A stretch of 64,000 nucleotides of DNA. It comes from Flavobacteriales bacterium UBA2104. GTDB taxonomy: Bacteria > Bacteroidota > Bacteroidia > Flavobacteriales_D > Crocinitomicaceae. Both the position numbers and the translations under genes were made by a program. How positions within the stretch are numbered: the stretch's first letter is position 1; every line of letters begins with the position of its first letter. Under the pieces are notes generated by a model. It was not told the origin of the DNA. It saw only the letters and a list, made by a program, of their open reading frames with translations, and ran no database searches. Shown here piece by piece: positions 9,652 through 19,335 of the stretch. The DNA lies in contig DCYS01000004.1 of assembly GCA_002331485.1 (NCBI GenBank), forward strand, positions 1 to 64,000, read 5' to 3'.

Positions 9652-10915
9652 TCTTATTCTCAGCATATCGTTTTCAATACTATTTTCAACCGTTTTTAGT
9701 CAGGTCGAAAAAGCACGAAGAATCACAGAGATCTTGTGCAGTGATTCTTTATATGGCCGAGGATATGTAAAAAATGGTGTCAATAAAGCGGCAGATTTTC
9801 TCGCCAAAGAATACTCCAAAGCCGGGTTGAAACCTTACTTTGAAGACAGCTCATTTTTCCAACCTTTCACATTGGATGTCAACACTTTCCCAAATCAAGT
9901 AGAGTTATCTGTTAATGGTAATTCACTTACTCCTGGTATCGACTTTGTTATCGATCCAATGTCAGGTGGTGGGAGCGGTCAAATGGAGTTTATATACCTG
10001 GACTCTTCAATTATGGAAAATCCAGAGGAGTTAAAACCCATGGTTGCTCGCGTGAAAAATGAAGAAGCAAATGCATTTTTCGTTAATCTCGAAGGAGTTT
10101 CTCGTTCCCTTGAAGCTGAATTACAATATCAACTCAAAGGTTTAGGAAGGTTCGGGCCTGTCATCTTTACAACGTCAAGAAAATTCACCTGGGCCGTAGG
10201 AAGAGGGCAACTAAAACACCCAGTTTATATTGTAAAATCAGATAAAATATCTTCAACTGACTCCGTTGAGTATTCAGTTGATGCAAAAATGGAAAAAGAT
10301 TTTACTTCACGAAACGTGGTGGGATTTTTACCAGGAAAGCGAAAGAACGCAAAAACTGTGGTGTTTACCGCTCATTATGATCATCTTGGTGGTATGGGAA
10401 CTGAAATTTCAACTTTTTTCCCGGGAGCTAATGATAATGCAAGTGGAACAGCTATGCTCATCTCTATGGCAGATTATTTCAGAGAAAATAGAACAAAATA
10501 CAACATGCTATTTATCGCATTTGCTGGTGAAGAGGCAGGATTAGTTGGCTCAAAATATTTTGTTGAAAATAGTCCAATTGAAATGAAGAAAATTAAATTC
10601 CTTCTTAATCTGGACATTATGGGTAGTGGAGAAAGAGGAATTACAGTTGTAAACGGAGCTGTATTAAAAAAGCCATTTAAAAAGTTGAAGAAGATCAACC
10701 AAAAAAGAGGATACCTTAAACAAGTTAAAAAAAGGGGGGAAACTCAGAATAGTGATCACCACTATTTCTATCAGGAAGGTGTACCGAGTTTCTTTATCTA
10801 CACGATGGGTGGAAACACCCACTACCACGATGTATATGACACCTATGAGGAATTAGGATTTGCGGCTTACAATGATGTTGTAAAATTACTGATTGATTTT
10901 GTAGAAAAGCTTTAA
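9638..10915 (+). CDS. Exported M28-family zinc aminopeptidase
   Basis: A 425-residue protein with a signal peptide (LKISLILSISFSILFSTVFS). The C-terminal half is an M28 peptidase domain with all five expected zinc-site elements: His in TAHYDHLGG, bridging Asp in GANDNASG, Glu-Glu in FAGEEAGLVG, Asp in LNLDIMGSG, and His in NSDHHYFYQ. The N-terminal region (about 25-215) resembles the inserted PA-like domain of this family. It would remove N-terminal residues from peptides in the periplasm or at the surface. The ATG at 9638 lies inside the end of the upstream acidic gene. Confidence 0.88.
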   Translation: MLKISLILSISFSILFSTVFSQVEKARRITEILCSDSLYGRGYVKNGVNKAADFLAKEYSKAGLKPYFEDSSFFQPFTLDVNTFPNQVELSVNGNSLTPGIDFVIDPMSGGGSGQMEFIYLDSSIMENPEELKPMVARVKNEEANAFFVNLEGVSRSLEAELQYQLKGLGRFGPVIFTTSRKFTWAVGRGQLKHPVYIVKSDKISSTDSVEYSVDAKMEKDFTSRNVVGFLPGKRKNAKTVVFTAHYDHLGGMGTEISTFFPGANDNASGTAMLISMADYFRENRTKYNMLFIAFAGEEAGLVGSKYFVENSPIEMKKIKFLLNLDIMGSGERGITVVNGAVLKKPFKKLKKINQKRGYLKQVKKRGETQNSDHHYFYQEGVPSFFIYTMGGNTHYHDVYDTYEELGFAAYNDVVKLLIDFVEKL

Positions 10916-10921
10916 CTAAAG

Positions 10922-13222
10922 CTAGCGCAATAAGCTTGCGTGATAGATCTTAAGTTCTTCCCACGAAATTTTATTACCAGCCTTTTCTTTAGCCTCTGTC
11001 AAGGAACCTTCTATCTCATTTCCAAATATTTCTCTGAGTTGACCAAGTACTTTTTGGTCTAATACCTCCTCTACTTCAACTTTCTCATCTTGAATGAGCT
11101 TAGCTAAATGCCTGTATATAGTTTTATCTGTAACATTCCTTCGTTCAGCGATTTCTTCAGGACTCCAACCTTTTTCGAACAACTCTAAGGTTTTTTCATA
11201 AGTGGTTTTCTTTTTCTCCTTGGAGGTCTTCTTCTTTCCTGATGAAAGAACAGTCTCATCAACATCGATCAGCGTTGGATTTTGCCTGCGTATCTCATCT
11301 TTTACCACCTGGATCTTGGCCATTTTAAAATTCTTGACTTGATCATTCCAGATCGCATCTTTGGTTATTTCAGCACCATTATACATACGTTCGACCAGAA
11401 CACGGGATTTTTTCAAGTCAAGAATTGTCTCTGTCATTAATTCATCCAACTCTTTTAAGTCCTCAACATAATTTTTGGTGCTTTTTTTATTTCCCAAAAG
11501 TAGGATTTGCTTCAGGTTCTCACGAAAAACAGGCTCTAAAACTTTAATGAAATAGTGATACGCAGCTTCTACTCTTTCATGTAGTTGGTTAATATCAAAG
11601 TTGCTTGGTTGACATAACTTAAAAAGTTGATTTCGAAATTTCCGAGACGGCTCCAATGTTGAAGTAAGCTGTTCAACAAGCTCAATGAACTTAGTTCTGT
11701 TCTTTCCCATTTCGGAGCGGTCTCCAGCAGCCTTATGCTGATGTTCAAGCGCTAACCATTTACTGACCATTCCATCCCAATTGAACGATCTCGATAATCG
11801 CTCATTTAGATACATAACAGTACTCGACTCCAGTTGCTCATTCAGTACATCCTGGCTTGCTTTATTTCTTGCGTAAGAGACAACATCTTTGTCGTTCTCT
11901 AAACCGTTAAGCTTTATAGGATTCAATAATACAAGCCCTTTAAGAGAGCGCAATCTTGATAGCCCAACATAAGCCTGTCCTGGAGCAAACACTTTAGAAA
12001 GATCTAAAACGGCTTTATCAAATGTCAGTCCTTGACTCTTATGAACAGTGATCGCCCATGCCAGTTTTATTGGGAAATGGACGAATGTTCCTTTGACCTC
12101 TTCTTCGATCTCTCCCGATTTTTCATTAAGGGTAAACTTCACGTTCTCCCATTCGTATTTCTCGACTTCGATCGTTTTATTTTCCTCCGGAAAGTGAACA
12201 AAAACGGCTTCACTGGTCAATTCAGAAACCTGACCGATCTTCCCGTTGAAAAACTCTTTTTGGAATGACGTGTCATTTTTAATGAACATGACCTGAGCAC
12301 CAACTCTTAATTCCAATTGATCTGCCAAAGGGTACATGTGAGGTGGGAAATCACCAGATACTTCAGCATCGTACTTAAAACTTCGTCCATCTAGAGCTTC
12401 AAGAGACTTTTTATTCAGCTCTTCTGCTTTTTTATTGTGTGTTGTGAGTGTTATGTACCCTTCATGTTTACTTGGTTCGAAGTCTGGTCGAACATATTTA
12501 TTGAGAATGTCAACATCGTTCTGGTCAACAAAATTATTTCTGAGGTTATTCAAAACTTTTATGAACTCCTCATCATCCTGTCGGTAGATCTTTTCCAACT
12601 CCACGTACAATGGTGGCTTTTGAGCAAGCACTTTGGCGTGAAAAAAGTAAAATCCATTGTAATATTGAGAAAGTGCATGCCTTTCTTCGTTCTTAACGAT
12701 CGGTGGCAATTGGAGTAAATCTCCAATGAAAAGAACCTGAACTCCTCCAAAAGGAGCACTGTTTTTTCTCACTTTTCGCAACATAAAATCAATTGCGTCT
12801 AATAGATCTGCACGCAACATACTAACTTCATCAATGATCAATAGCTCCATGTTGCGAATGATCGCTTGCCGCTGCTTGTTCATTTTAAAATGGCGTTGCA
12901 GTGTTGCTTGCGTATTCAGTTGGAACCTATCTGAGATAAAGGGTGGTTGATCAGTTGTTGGTAAAAACCCTCCAAAAGGCAGTTGAAAAAATGAGTGAAT
13001 GGTAACACCTCCGGCATTCAGCGCTGCTATTCCCGTTGGCGCAACAACCACTGTGTTCTTGTGTGTTGTTTCTATTATTTTCTTGAGTAACGTAGTTTTA
13101 CCCGTACCCGCTTTTCCCGTGAGAAAAACGGATCTATTTGTTTGATTAATAAAGCGTTCTGTTAGCTCGGCAGGTGATTCAATTAAGGTTGATTTTGTAT
13201 CCATTTTATTCTTTCGTTTCAT
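10922..13222 (-). CDS. PIF1-like SF1 helicase with C-terminal HTH domain
   Basis: A 766-residue ATPase. Walker A is LTGKAGTGKTTLL near residue 36, Walker B is LLIIDEVSML, and PIF1/RecD-type motifs follow (GGVQVLFIGDLLQLPPI; AITVHKSQGLTFDKAVLDL; AYVGLSRLRSLKGLVLL). The region after about residue 480 is helical, and the C-terminus (about 685-740) holds a helix-turn-helix unit, SPEEIAERRNVTDKTIYRHL, like the HTH_40 domain of some RecQ/YpbB proteins. Expected role: 5'-3' DNA helicase in replication or repair. Two starts are possible, ATG 13222 and ATG 13204; both precede the conserved domain. It is convergent with the M28 gene, 6 bp away. Confidence 0.85.
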   Translation of the reverse strand: MKRKNKMDTKSTLIESPAELTERFINQTNRSVFLTGKAGTGKTTLLKKIIETTHKNTVVVAPTGIAALNAGGVTIHSFFQLPFGGFLPTTDQPPFISDRFQLNTQATLQRHFKMNKQRQAIIRNMELLIIDEVSMLRADLLDAIDFMLRKVRKNSAPFGGVQVLFIGDLLQLPPIVKNEERHALSQYYNGFYFFHAKVLAQKPPLYVELEKIYRQDDEEFIKVLNNLRNNFVDQNDVDILNKYVRPDFEPSKHEGYITLTTHNKKAEELNKKSLEALDGRSFKYDAEVSGDFPPHMYPLADQLELRVGAQVMFIKNDTSFQKEFFNGKIGQVSELTSEAVFVHFPEENKTIEVEKYEWENVKFTLNEKSGEIEEEVKGTFVHFPIKLAWAITVHKSQGLTFDKAVLDLSKVFAPGQAYVGLSRLRSLKGLVLLNPIKLNGLENDKDVVSYARNKASQDVLNEQLESSTVMYLNERLSRSFNWDGMVSKWLALEHQHKAAGDRSEMGKNRTKFIELVEQLTSTLEPSRKFRNQLFKLCQPSNFDINQLHERVEAAYHYFIKVLEPVFRENLKQILLLGNKKSTKNYVEDLKELDELMTETILDLKKSRVLVERMYNGAEITKDAIWNDQVKNFKMAKIQVVKDEIRRQNPTLIDVDETVLSSGKKKTSKEKKKTTYEKTLELFEKGWSPEEIAERRNVTDKTIYRHLAKLIQDEKVEVEEVLDQKVLGQLREIFGNEIEGSLTEAKEKAGNKISWEELKIYHASLLR

Positions 13223-13335
13223 TTAACCTTAATATAAGTTAGCAAATAATATCCTTACGAAAAGCGTTTTTACAGAACTTTTTTTCTGTTGATTTATTAA
13301 TCAACAAAACCTCAAACTTATTGTAATTTTGTGAC

Positions 13336-14454
13336 ATGGCGGGTATTTACATTCATATTCCTTTCTGCAAACAGGCTTGCTCATATTGTGACTTTCATTT
13401 TAGTACAACCTTTGAAAAGTACAGAGAGGAAATGATCAATGCCATCTGTAAAGAAATAGAGGTTGAGCATGGCTATCTGAATGATCAACTAGTCGAAACC
13501 ATCTATTTTGGTGGTGGTACTCCTTCATTGTTGACTGGTGAAGAACTATCCAGGATTTTGAATACTATCAAGAATAATTTTGAAACTAAAAATGTCGAGG
13601 AAATCACCCTTGAGGCGAACCCCGACGATATTAGCCCTGAAAAGCTTGCGAGCTGGAAGAAAAACGGGATAAACAGGCTTAGTATTGGGCTTCAATCTTT
13701 TGATCAGTACGATCTTGATTGGATGAATCGAGCACACAACGCCAATGAGTCAAAAGCTGCTGTTCAACTTGCTCATAAGTTTGGATTTAATACTACTATT
13801 GACTTGATATATGGGTTGCCAAACAGTTCGATCGAAAAATTGAAGAGAAATCTGGAAACAGCTATAGAACTTTGTCCTGGTCATATTTCAGCTTACTGTT
13901 TAACCATTGAAGATAAAACAGCCCTTAAGACCTGGGTTCAAAAAGGAAAGATCAAACCCGTTGACGAAGATGAACAAGCTGAGCAGTTTAATTATTTAGT
14001 TCGAGAATTAGCTTCAAACGGTTATATACAATATGAGATCTCGAATTTTGCAAAGAACAATGCTTATTCAAAACATAACTCCAATTACTGGAAAGGAATT
14101 CACTATTTGGGAATAGGTCCTTCTGCCCATTCTTTCAATGGTAATTCAAGAAGGTGGAATATCTCAAACAATAAAAAGTACGTGGATCTAATTCAGTCAA
14201 ATGAAAAGACTTATGAAATAGAAAAGCTCTCTTCAAAAAACCAGTTCAACGAATATGTGATGACTGGATTGAGAACCATATGGGGAATCAACTTAAACAA
14301 GCTGTCTGAATTAAATGAAATAAACGATGCGTTTGAAAAGGAGTTGTCTCATCACCTGGACGAAGGTTTAATAATGCGCGAGGGAGAAGTGATAACACTC
14401 ACAGAAAAAGGTAAGCTACAAGCAGATCACATTGCTGCAAGTCTGTTTATTTGA
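13336..14454 (+). CDS. hemW: HemW-like radical SAM heme chaperone
   Basis: A 372-residue radical SAM protein. The CxxxCxxC cluster motif appears as PFCKQACSYCDFHF near residues 9-19, and the SAM-binding segment as IYFGGGTPSLL. The C-terminal HemW domain is present (KHNSNYWKGIHYLGIGPSAHSF). Length and motif order match HemW (formerly mis-annotated as oxygen-independent coproporphyrinogen oxidase), which delivers heme to target proteins. TAATTTTG at 13324-13331 is a perfect TAnnTTTG box only 4 nt before the ATG, raising the possibility of a leaderless transcript. The 3' end overlaps the convergent T9SS gene by 8 bp. Confidence 0.9.
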   Translation: MAGIYIHIPFCKQACSYCDFHFSTTFEKYREEMINAICKEIEVEHGYLNDQLVETIYFGGGTPSLLTGEELSRILNTIKNNFETKNVEEITLEANPDDISPEKLASWKKNGINRLSIGLQSFDQYDLDWMNRAHNANESKAAVQLAHKFGFNTTIDLIYGLPNSSIEKLKRNLETAIELCPGHISAYCLTIEDKTALKTWVQKGKIKPVDEDEQAEQFNYLVRELASNGYIQYEISNFAKNNAYSKHNSNYWKGIHYLGIGPSAHSFNGNSRRWNISNNKKYVDLIQSNEKTYEIEKLSSKNQFNEYVMTGLRTIWGINLNKLSELNEINDAFEKELSHHLDEGLIMREGEVITLTEKGKLQADHIAASLFI

Positions 14455-16612
14455 TCAATGAAAAGTGACCCACATGTTCTTCCATAATTGATTTATGGTT
14501 TCGATACTTGACCTTCCAGAGGTAAACGTTGTCCGGCGCAAGTTTGCCATTAATCTTTCCATCCCACCCTTCACTTGTATTATTTGTTTCGAAGATCACC
14601 TGTCCCCAGCGGTTGAAGATCAGAAATTCATATTCCGTAACATCAAAAATCACTGGTTTAAAAACATCATTCGTCTCATCACCATTTGGAGTAAAGGCAT
14701 TAGGCAGATACATGGTCGTCCTTGGTTCAACAAATATCTGTCTAACAGCTGTATCCTTACATCCAAATTCATTTGTAACCACTTGATATGGGTAATGGTA
14801 ACCGCCTTCCAGGAAATGATAAGTTAAATTTCGTTCAGTCGTATCCGCTGTCTCATTTAATTGATAATAATGCTGGTCGCTATCGATACTAAAATCAGTT
14901 AGTGTAATCTCAGTATTGAACACATCAGTATATGCCGGATCTACCGTAAAGTCCGCTATGGGTGAAGGGAACACTTCTATCAATCCTGGTTTATTCAAGG
15001 TGAGATCAGCTATACACCCTTCATTTACCTGAATGTTGAGTGATACATCATAGACCCCGGGATTTGTATAAACATGAGTTGGATCGGATTCAGTAGAGGT
15101 GTTTCCATCTCCAAAATCCCAATTATAGATGATCGGTGCATCCGCTAAGCTACTATCTACAAAGTTTGCAGTGAAAGGAGCACAATATAACCCTGTATCT
15201 ATTCCAAAATTAATTTCAGGTTCACGGTAAACAAAGACAGAATCAGTATATGATCCATCACAGACATTCCACGAAACATCAAAGGTAACAGGGATGTAGC
15301 CACTCGTGTCAAAAGTTACTCCAGAAACGTCCTCCGATGTTGCGGTAGAAATATTAGCATTTGGACCAAACGTCCACTCAAAAGTTGCAGCATTATCATA
15401 GCTGCCGAGTCCTTCAAAATCAAATGAGTTACCTGTTATACATTGAGCTGCTGGTGGGATAAACGAAGCGTCCAATGATTCGTATACCTGAAATGTTCTA
15501 ATCGATGTATCAGTGCAAGGCCAACCTGGGTTTACGATCAACATCACATCATATTCACCTTCACCAGGATAAGTGTAAGTTGGTTCAAAATCTGTACTAT
15601 TTGGACCGGGATTTCCAGGATCTCCAAAATACCATTCATATGATGTCCCTCCGTAACTATCATTCTCAAAATCTATTGTTAACCCATCACAGTAACTATT
15701 GAAGTTTGCCAATTCTTCCTGAGCTACTACATCAGCGGCCAATGTAATATTGCAATTAAACACCGTAAACTGAAAGTCTCTCCTCGTTACACTGATCAAA
15801 TTTCCATTACGATACTCCTTTGCACATACACCAACAACAAATCGTCCTAAAAGACTTGGCGAAGCATTCAATTGTCCAGAATTTGGATCTAGAGTAATGG
15901 GTCCAGATGCACCAAATGGTTGAGTCGCGTTGAAACCGTTATCCCATACTATATTTGCATATGGCGGGTTGTTTGGTGGATCTGGAGCTGGATTAAACTG
16001 AGAACCTCCATCAAATGGAGTACATAATTCATATTCGATGACATCTCCATCTGGATCAGTTGCTGAATGATCAAAAACGAGTTCTTCATTATTACACAAC
16101 AACAATGGCGGGTAGTTATTAAATCTTGGACTGCTGTTGCAGGAAACACCGGAGTTTGTTCCAGGAACCGTTGCAGACAATGTCAAACCTTGAGCATCTG
16201 GATTTTGTAAATTCTCAATAGCCGGACCTCGACAACATCTTTCATATACTACTGTATAGCCTTCCGCACTTTCAGGTAATGTGATCTGTACTTGATAAAC
16301 TGCTTCTTGCACACAAATATTACTTGGGGGCTCAACGCATGGATTATTAAACACTACAGGTAACTGAGTACTGCCAGGGTAAGCAACATTGTAGGTATCG
16401 TAGAGACTGTTATCGGAATTTCTAAAAACACCTAGTGCAAGTGGTGAGTCAAACTGAGCTCCTGAGCTGTTACAATCTCTGTAAACTTTAATGGTGAATC
16501 TATATTGATCATTTCCAAGACAATCGTAATAGATCTCTCCTCCCACAATATGCTCGGCGAAAGCAGACAGTGAGAAAACGATCATCAATATGGATAGTAC
16601 TAGTGTTTTCAA
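14447..16612 (-). CDS. PKD-domain surface protein with T9SS type B sorting domain
   Basis: A 721-residue exported protein. The signal peptide is MKTLVLSILMIVFSLSAFA, followed by a Cys-rich N-terminal domain of about 280 residues. Several PKD-like domains follow (YEWYFGDPGNPGPNSTD; IIYNWDFGDGNTSTESDPTH with the FGDG-type motif). The C-terminal 85 residues form a gliding-motility-associated CHU_C / T9SS type B domain (LPNAFTPNGDETNDVFKP, FLIFNRWGQVIFET, DNVYLWKVKYR). It should be secreted across the outer membrane by T9SS. The start is TTG at 16612, chosen because it gives the complete signal peptide; ATG 16585 would remove its first nine residues. A TAnnTTTG box lies at 16627-16620, 7 nt upstream. 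Confidence 0.9.
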   Translation of the reverse strand: MKTLVLSILMIVFSLSAFAEHIVGGEIYYDCLGNDQYRFTIKVYRDCNSSGAQFDSPLALGVFRNSDNSLYDTYNVAYPGSTQLPVVFNNPCVEPPSNICVQEAVYQVQITLPESAEGYTVVYERCCRGPAIENLQNPDAQGLTLSATVPGTNSGVSCNSSPRFNNYPPLLLCNNEELVFDHSATDPDGDVIEYELCTPFDGGSQFNPAPDPPNNPPYANIVWDNGFNATQPFGASGPITLDPNSGQLNASPSLLGRFVVGVCAKEYRNGNLISVTRRDFQFTVFNCNITLAADVVAQEELANFNSYCDGLTIDFENDSYGGTSYEWYFGDPGNPGPNSTDFEPTYTYPGEGEYDVMLIVNPGWPCTDTSIRTFQVYESLDASFIPPAAQCITGNSFDFEGLGSYDNAATFEWTFGPNANISTATSEDVSGVTFDTSGYIPVTFDVSWNVCDGSYTDSVFVYREPEINFGIDTGLYCAPFTANFVDSSLADAPIIYNWDFGDGNTSTESDPTHVYTNPGVYDVSLNIQVNEGCIADLTLNKPGLIEVFPSPIADFTVDPAYTDVFNTEITLTDFSIDSDQHYYQLNETADTTERNLTYHFLEGGYHYPYQVVTNEFGCKDTAVRQIFVEPRTTMYLPNAFTPNGDETNDVFKPVIFDVTEYEFLIFNRWGQVIFETNNTSEGWDGKINGKLAPDNVYLWKVKYRNHKSIMEEHVGHFSLIK

Positions 16613-16657
16613 AGCCTTTCAAAATTAGTGAATTACAAATTCAATACCATAAATTCA

Positions 16658-17455
16658 TTAAGGAAACTCAAATGGTGAATCGTATTTGTATTCATAATCT
16701 AAACTTCTTTTAAGGTGTTCATTATCAATAATCTTGAATTTTGTACTATTTTCCTCGAACATAGGGGCTGGTACTTGATGCTTCTCAGCTGCGTGTTCAT
16801 AGTATTCTCTTTTTGTTGGGTGATCTGAGCAGCATACATTATAAATTTCTCCCCATGACTCTTTTTCTGAGACCCTTAGAATAACACCTATACAATCGTC
16901 TCGGTGAACGAGGTTAACAGGGTCTTTTCCGCCACTGATCTCTTTTCCAGACATGTATGTCACTGGATTTCTTTCGCCTCCAACCAATCCTGACATTCTA
17001 AGGATCGTCAATCGATTGGATAAATATTGAAGAAGTGCCCGTTCAGCTTCGCTAACTATTGGTCCATTGCGATTCGTTCCCGATGTGACTGTGCTTTCAT
17101 TCACCGTAGAATTGGTATTCGGATAAACCGAGGTTGAACTCACGAAGATCACATTGCACTTATCATTGATCTTTCTAACGATCGATAAAAGGTCTTCAGT
17201 ATATTCATCCATTGAAGAGGGTGGTATGTTTATAACCAAAAGATCAATATCGCTTAGCCATTCCGCTTCACTGTTTCGATCGGAAGCATTGTAAACATGC
17301 ATTTGTAAACCTGATATTGATATTTCATCTGCCTTCTCCTCAGACCTGGTAGATCCGTGGACTTCAAAACCAAGTTGAGTCAGGTTTTCAGCAAGAGATA
17401 ATCCAAGCCATCCACAACCAACAACCCCCCATATTTTTTGAGCATTCTTTTCCAT
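16658..17455 (-). CDS. NAD(P)-binding SDR-family oxidoreductase (YeeZ-like)
   Basis: A 265-residue protein from ATG 17455. The dinucleotide-binding motif WGVVGCGWLGLSLAENL lies directly at the N-terminus and TRSEEKAD follows the second strand. The middle contains VIFVSSTSVYPNT, the position of the SDR Ser/Tyr region; the usual YxxxK is not obvious, as in other atypical extended SDRs of the YeeZ type. Substrate unknown. An in-frame GTG at 17476 would add seven residues (MNRFICV); I prefer the ATG because the Rossmann strand begins right after it. It lies downstream of recA, separated by a terminator. Confidence 0.75.
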   Translation of the reverse strand: MEKNAQKIWGVVGCGWLGLSLAENLTQLGFEVHGSTRSEEKADEISISGLQMHVYNASDRNSEAEWLSDIDLLVINIPPSSMDEYTEDLLSIVRKINDKCNVIFVSSTSVYPNTNSTVNESTVTSGTNRNGPIVSEAERALLQYLSNRLTILRMSGLVGGERNPVTYMSGKEISGGKDPVNLVHRDDCIGVILRVSEKESWGEIYNVCCSDHPTKREYYEHAAEKHQVPAPMFEENSTKFKIIDNEHLKRSLDYEYKYDSPFEFP

Positions 17456-17502
17456 TACACAAATGAAACGATTCACATTGGTAAAATGTTGCTACCAATA
17501 AA

Positions 17503-17529
17503 AAAAGGTGCGGAATATCCGCACCTTTT
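17503..17529 (-). terminator. Terminator of recA
   Basis: AAAAGGTGCGGA (17503-17514) pairs perfectly with TCCGCACCTTTT (17518-17529) around a 3-nt loop. On the minus strand a T run follows. It lies 18 bp after the recA stop codon. Confidence 0.87.
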
Positions 17530-17546
17530 CCTAAACGATATGCAGT

Positions 17547-18578
17547 TTACACTTGCTCCTCTTGGGCAGCGAGCGCTTCTTTAATCTTTGTTTCGAGTTC
17601 TTCCATTAACTCTGGGTTGTCACCAATAATTTGTTTTACTGCATCTCGTCCTTGCCCTAGTTTCGTATCACCATACGAGAACCAGGATCCACTTTTATTA
17701 ATTATACCGAGGTCAACACCTAGGTCGAGTAGTTCACCAACTTTCGAGATTCCTGCGCCGTACATAATGTCGAATTCAGCTTTACGGAAAGGGGGAGCTA
17801 CCTTGTTCTTTACGATCTTCACTTTAGTTCTGTTCCCGATCACTTCATCTCCGTCTTTGATCTGACTAGAGCGACGAATATCTACACGCACAGATGAATA
17901 AAACTTAAGTGCATTACCACCTGTAGTCGTTTCAGGGTTTCCGAACATCACACCAATTTTATCACGCAATTGGTTAATGAAAATACAGCACGTTCCCGCT
18001 TTATTAATTGATCCCGTAAGTTTTCTAAGTGCTTTTGACATCAATCGGGCTTGAAGTCCCATTTGGCTATCACCCATTTCTCCTTCGATCTCAGCTTTAG
18101 GCGTAAGTGCCGCAACTGAATCTACAACCAATAGATCGATCGCACCAGAACGAATAAGATTATCTGCTATTTCCAATGCCTGTTCACCATTATCAGGTTG
18201 TGAAATGATCAACTCACTTGTATCTACACCAAGTTTTTGAGCGTAAAACTGATCAAAAGCATGCTCAGCATCTACTATAGCTGCTATTCCTCCTTGCTTT
18301 TGAACTTCTGCAATTGCATGAATCGCCAGCGTAGTCTTACCCGAAGATTCTGGTCCGTATATTTCAACCACTCTCCCCTTAGGGAAGCCTCCAACTCCGA
18401 GTGCAATATCCAGTGTTACCGAACCTGTAGGAATAACTTCTACATCTTCGATCGCACCATCACCCAATTTCATAACGGATCCTTTACCAAAGGTCTTTTC
18501 CATCTTGTCCATGGTAAGCTGCAGCGCCTTTAACTTATCTGCGTTCGCTTTTTCTTTTTTGTCTTTCGTTTCTGCCAT
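17547..18578 (-). CDS. recA: Recombinase A
   Basis: A 343-residue RecA, the strand-exchange ATPase of homologous recombination and the SOS co-protease. Walker A is GPESSGKTT near residue 70. The family-specific segments LIISQPDNGEQALEI, VDSVAALTPKAEIEGEMGD, the L1/L2 loops and FINQLRDKIGVMFGNPETTTGG are all intact, followed by a short acidic C-terminus. The length is typical. TAAATTTG at 18602-18595 (minus) is a candidate -7 box 16 nt upstream of the ATG. I saw no SOS-box-like palindrome, but I would not recognise the Bacteroidota version with confidence. Confidence 0.98.
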   Translation of the reverse strand: MAETKDKKEKANADKLKALQLTMDKMEKTFGKGSVMKLGDGAIEDVEVIPTGSVTLDIALGVGGFPKGRVVEIYGPESSGKTTLAIHAIAEVQKQGGIAAIVDAEHAFDQFYAQKLGVDTSELIISQPDNGEQALEIADNLIRSGAIDLLVVDSVAALTPKAEIEGEMGDSQMGLQARLMSKALRKLTGSINKAGTCCIFINQLRDKIGVMFGNPETTTGGNALKFYSSVRVDIRRSSQIKDGDEVIGNRTKVKIVKNKVAPPFRKAEFDIMYGAGISKVGELLDLGVDLGIINKSGSWFSYGDTKLGQGRDAVKQIIGDNPELMEELETKIKEALAAQEEQV

Positions 18579-18651
18579 ATCGTTTATTTTTTAGCAAATT
18601 TAGGTAGGTAGGTCGTAAACTTTTTACGATCTTAAAAAAGATTTATTTCAA

Positions 18652-19110
18652 CTAGAAAAGCTCCAGAATCTCTTCTGCATGAGCTTTAGTTTTTGGTTTC
18701 TTAATAATGTCGTGGATCTCACCCTGTTCATTTATCAAAAAAGTTGTTCTGTGAACACCATCGTATTCTTTACCCATAAACTTCTTTGGTCCCCAGATAC
18801 CATAAGCATTGATCACTTCTTTGTCTGGATCAGCAATTAGTGTAAAAGGTAATTCATGTTTGTCAATGAATTTTTGATGACGTTTCTCATCATCCGGACT
18901 TACACCTAAAACAACAATTCCTTCTTTCTTCAACGCGTCAAAATTATCTCTCAAATTACACGCTTGATTCGTACAACCTGGTGTCATATCCTTTGGGTAG
19001 AAATAAAGTACCACTTTCTTTCCTGCATAGTCCTCTAGCTTTATTTCCTCACCATTCTGGTCTTTTGCTGAAAAAGTTGGGGCCTTATCCCCTTTACTCA
19101 AATTTGTCAT
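18652..19110 (-). CDS. bcp: Thioredoxin-dependent thiol peroxidase (BCP/PrxQ)
   Basis: A 152-residue peroxiredoxin that reduces hydrogen peroxide and organic hydroperoxides. The peroxidatic Cys46 is in the PxxxTxxC motif (PKDMTPGCT) and the resolving Cys51 follows five residues later, the CxxxxC spacing of the atypical two-Cys BCP/PrxQ group. The length and the C-terminal EILELF end fit. Cytoplasmic, no signal. A well-formed promoter lies upstream (19151-19179). Confidence 0.93.
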   Translation of the reverse strand: MTNLSKGDKAPTFSAKDQNGEEIKLEDYAGKKVVLYFYPKDMTPGCTNQACNLRDNFDALKKEGIVVLGVSPDDEKRHQKFIDKHELPFTLIADPDKEVINAYGIWGPKKFMGKEYDGVHRTTFLINEQGEIHDIIKKPKTKAHAEEILELF

Positions 19111-19150
19111 TTTGTTGTTTTTTTAATCGTTTTAATGATGATTATTTAAT

Positions 19151-19179
19151 CAAATGTACTAATAAATTTTATTCCTCAA
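19151..19179 (-). promoter_or_regulatory. Bacteroidota-type promoter of bcp
   Basis: On the minus strand TTG (19179-19177), an 18-nt spacer and TACATTTG (19158-19151) match the TTG-N19-TAnnTTTG consensus. The start codon of bcp is 40 nt downstream at 19110. Confidence 0.5.
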
Positions 19180-19335
19180 TGAAAATCGACTTATTTTTAT
19201 TTAACAGGTCAACCTTCAAAGCGTTTATAAAAGTTAAGAAAAAAGTTAGGTACAGAAACCTAAATGACAGGGAATTATCAAAAGTTGCTAACTTTAAGGC
19301 ACGAAAATTGTCACTGGCATCAAAAACAGAAGATT

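Noticed and set aside
17456..17476. GTG start seven codons upstream for the YeeZ-like SDR gene
   Set aside because: ATG 17455 places the Rossmann strand at the usual distance from the N-terminus; the extension adds no recognisable sequence.
19264..19335. Upstream extension of the lipoprotein gene
   Set aside because: Starting there would place 24 residues before a perfect lipoprotein signal peptide, abolishing its function.
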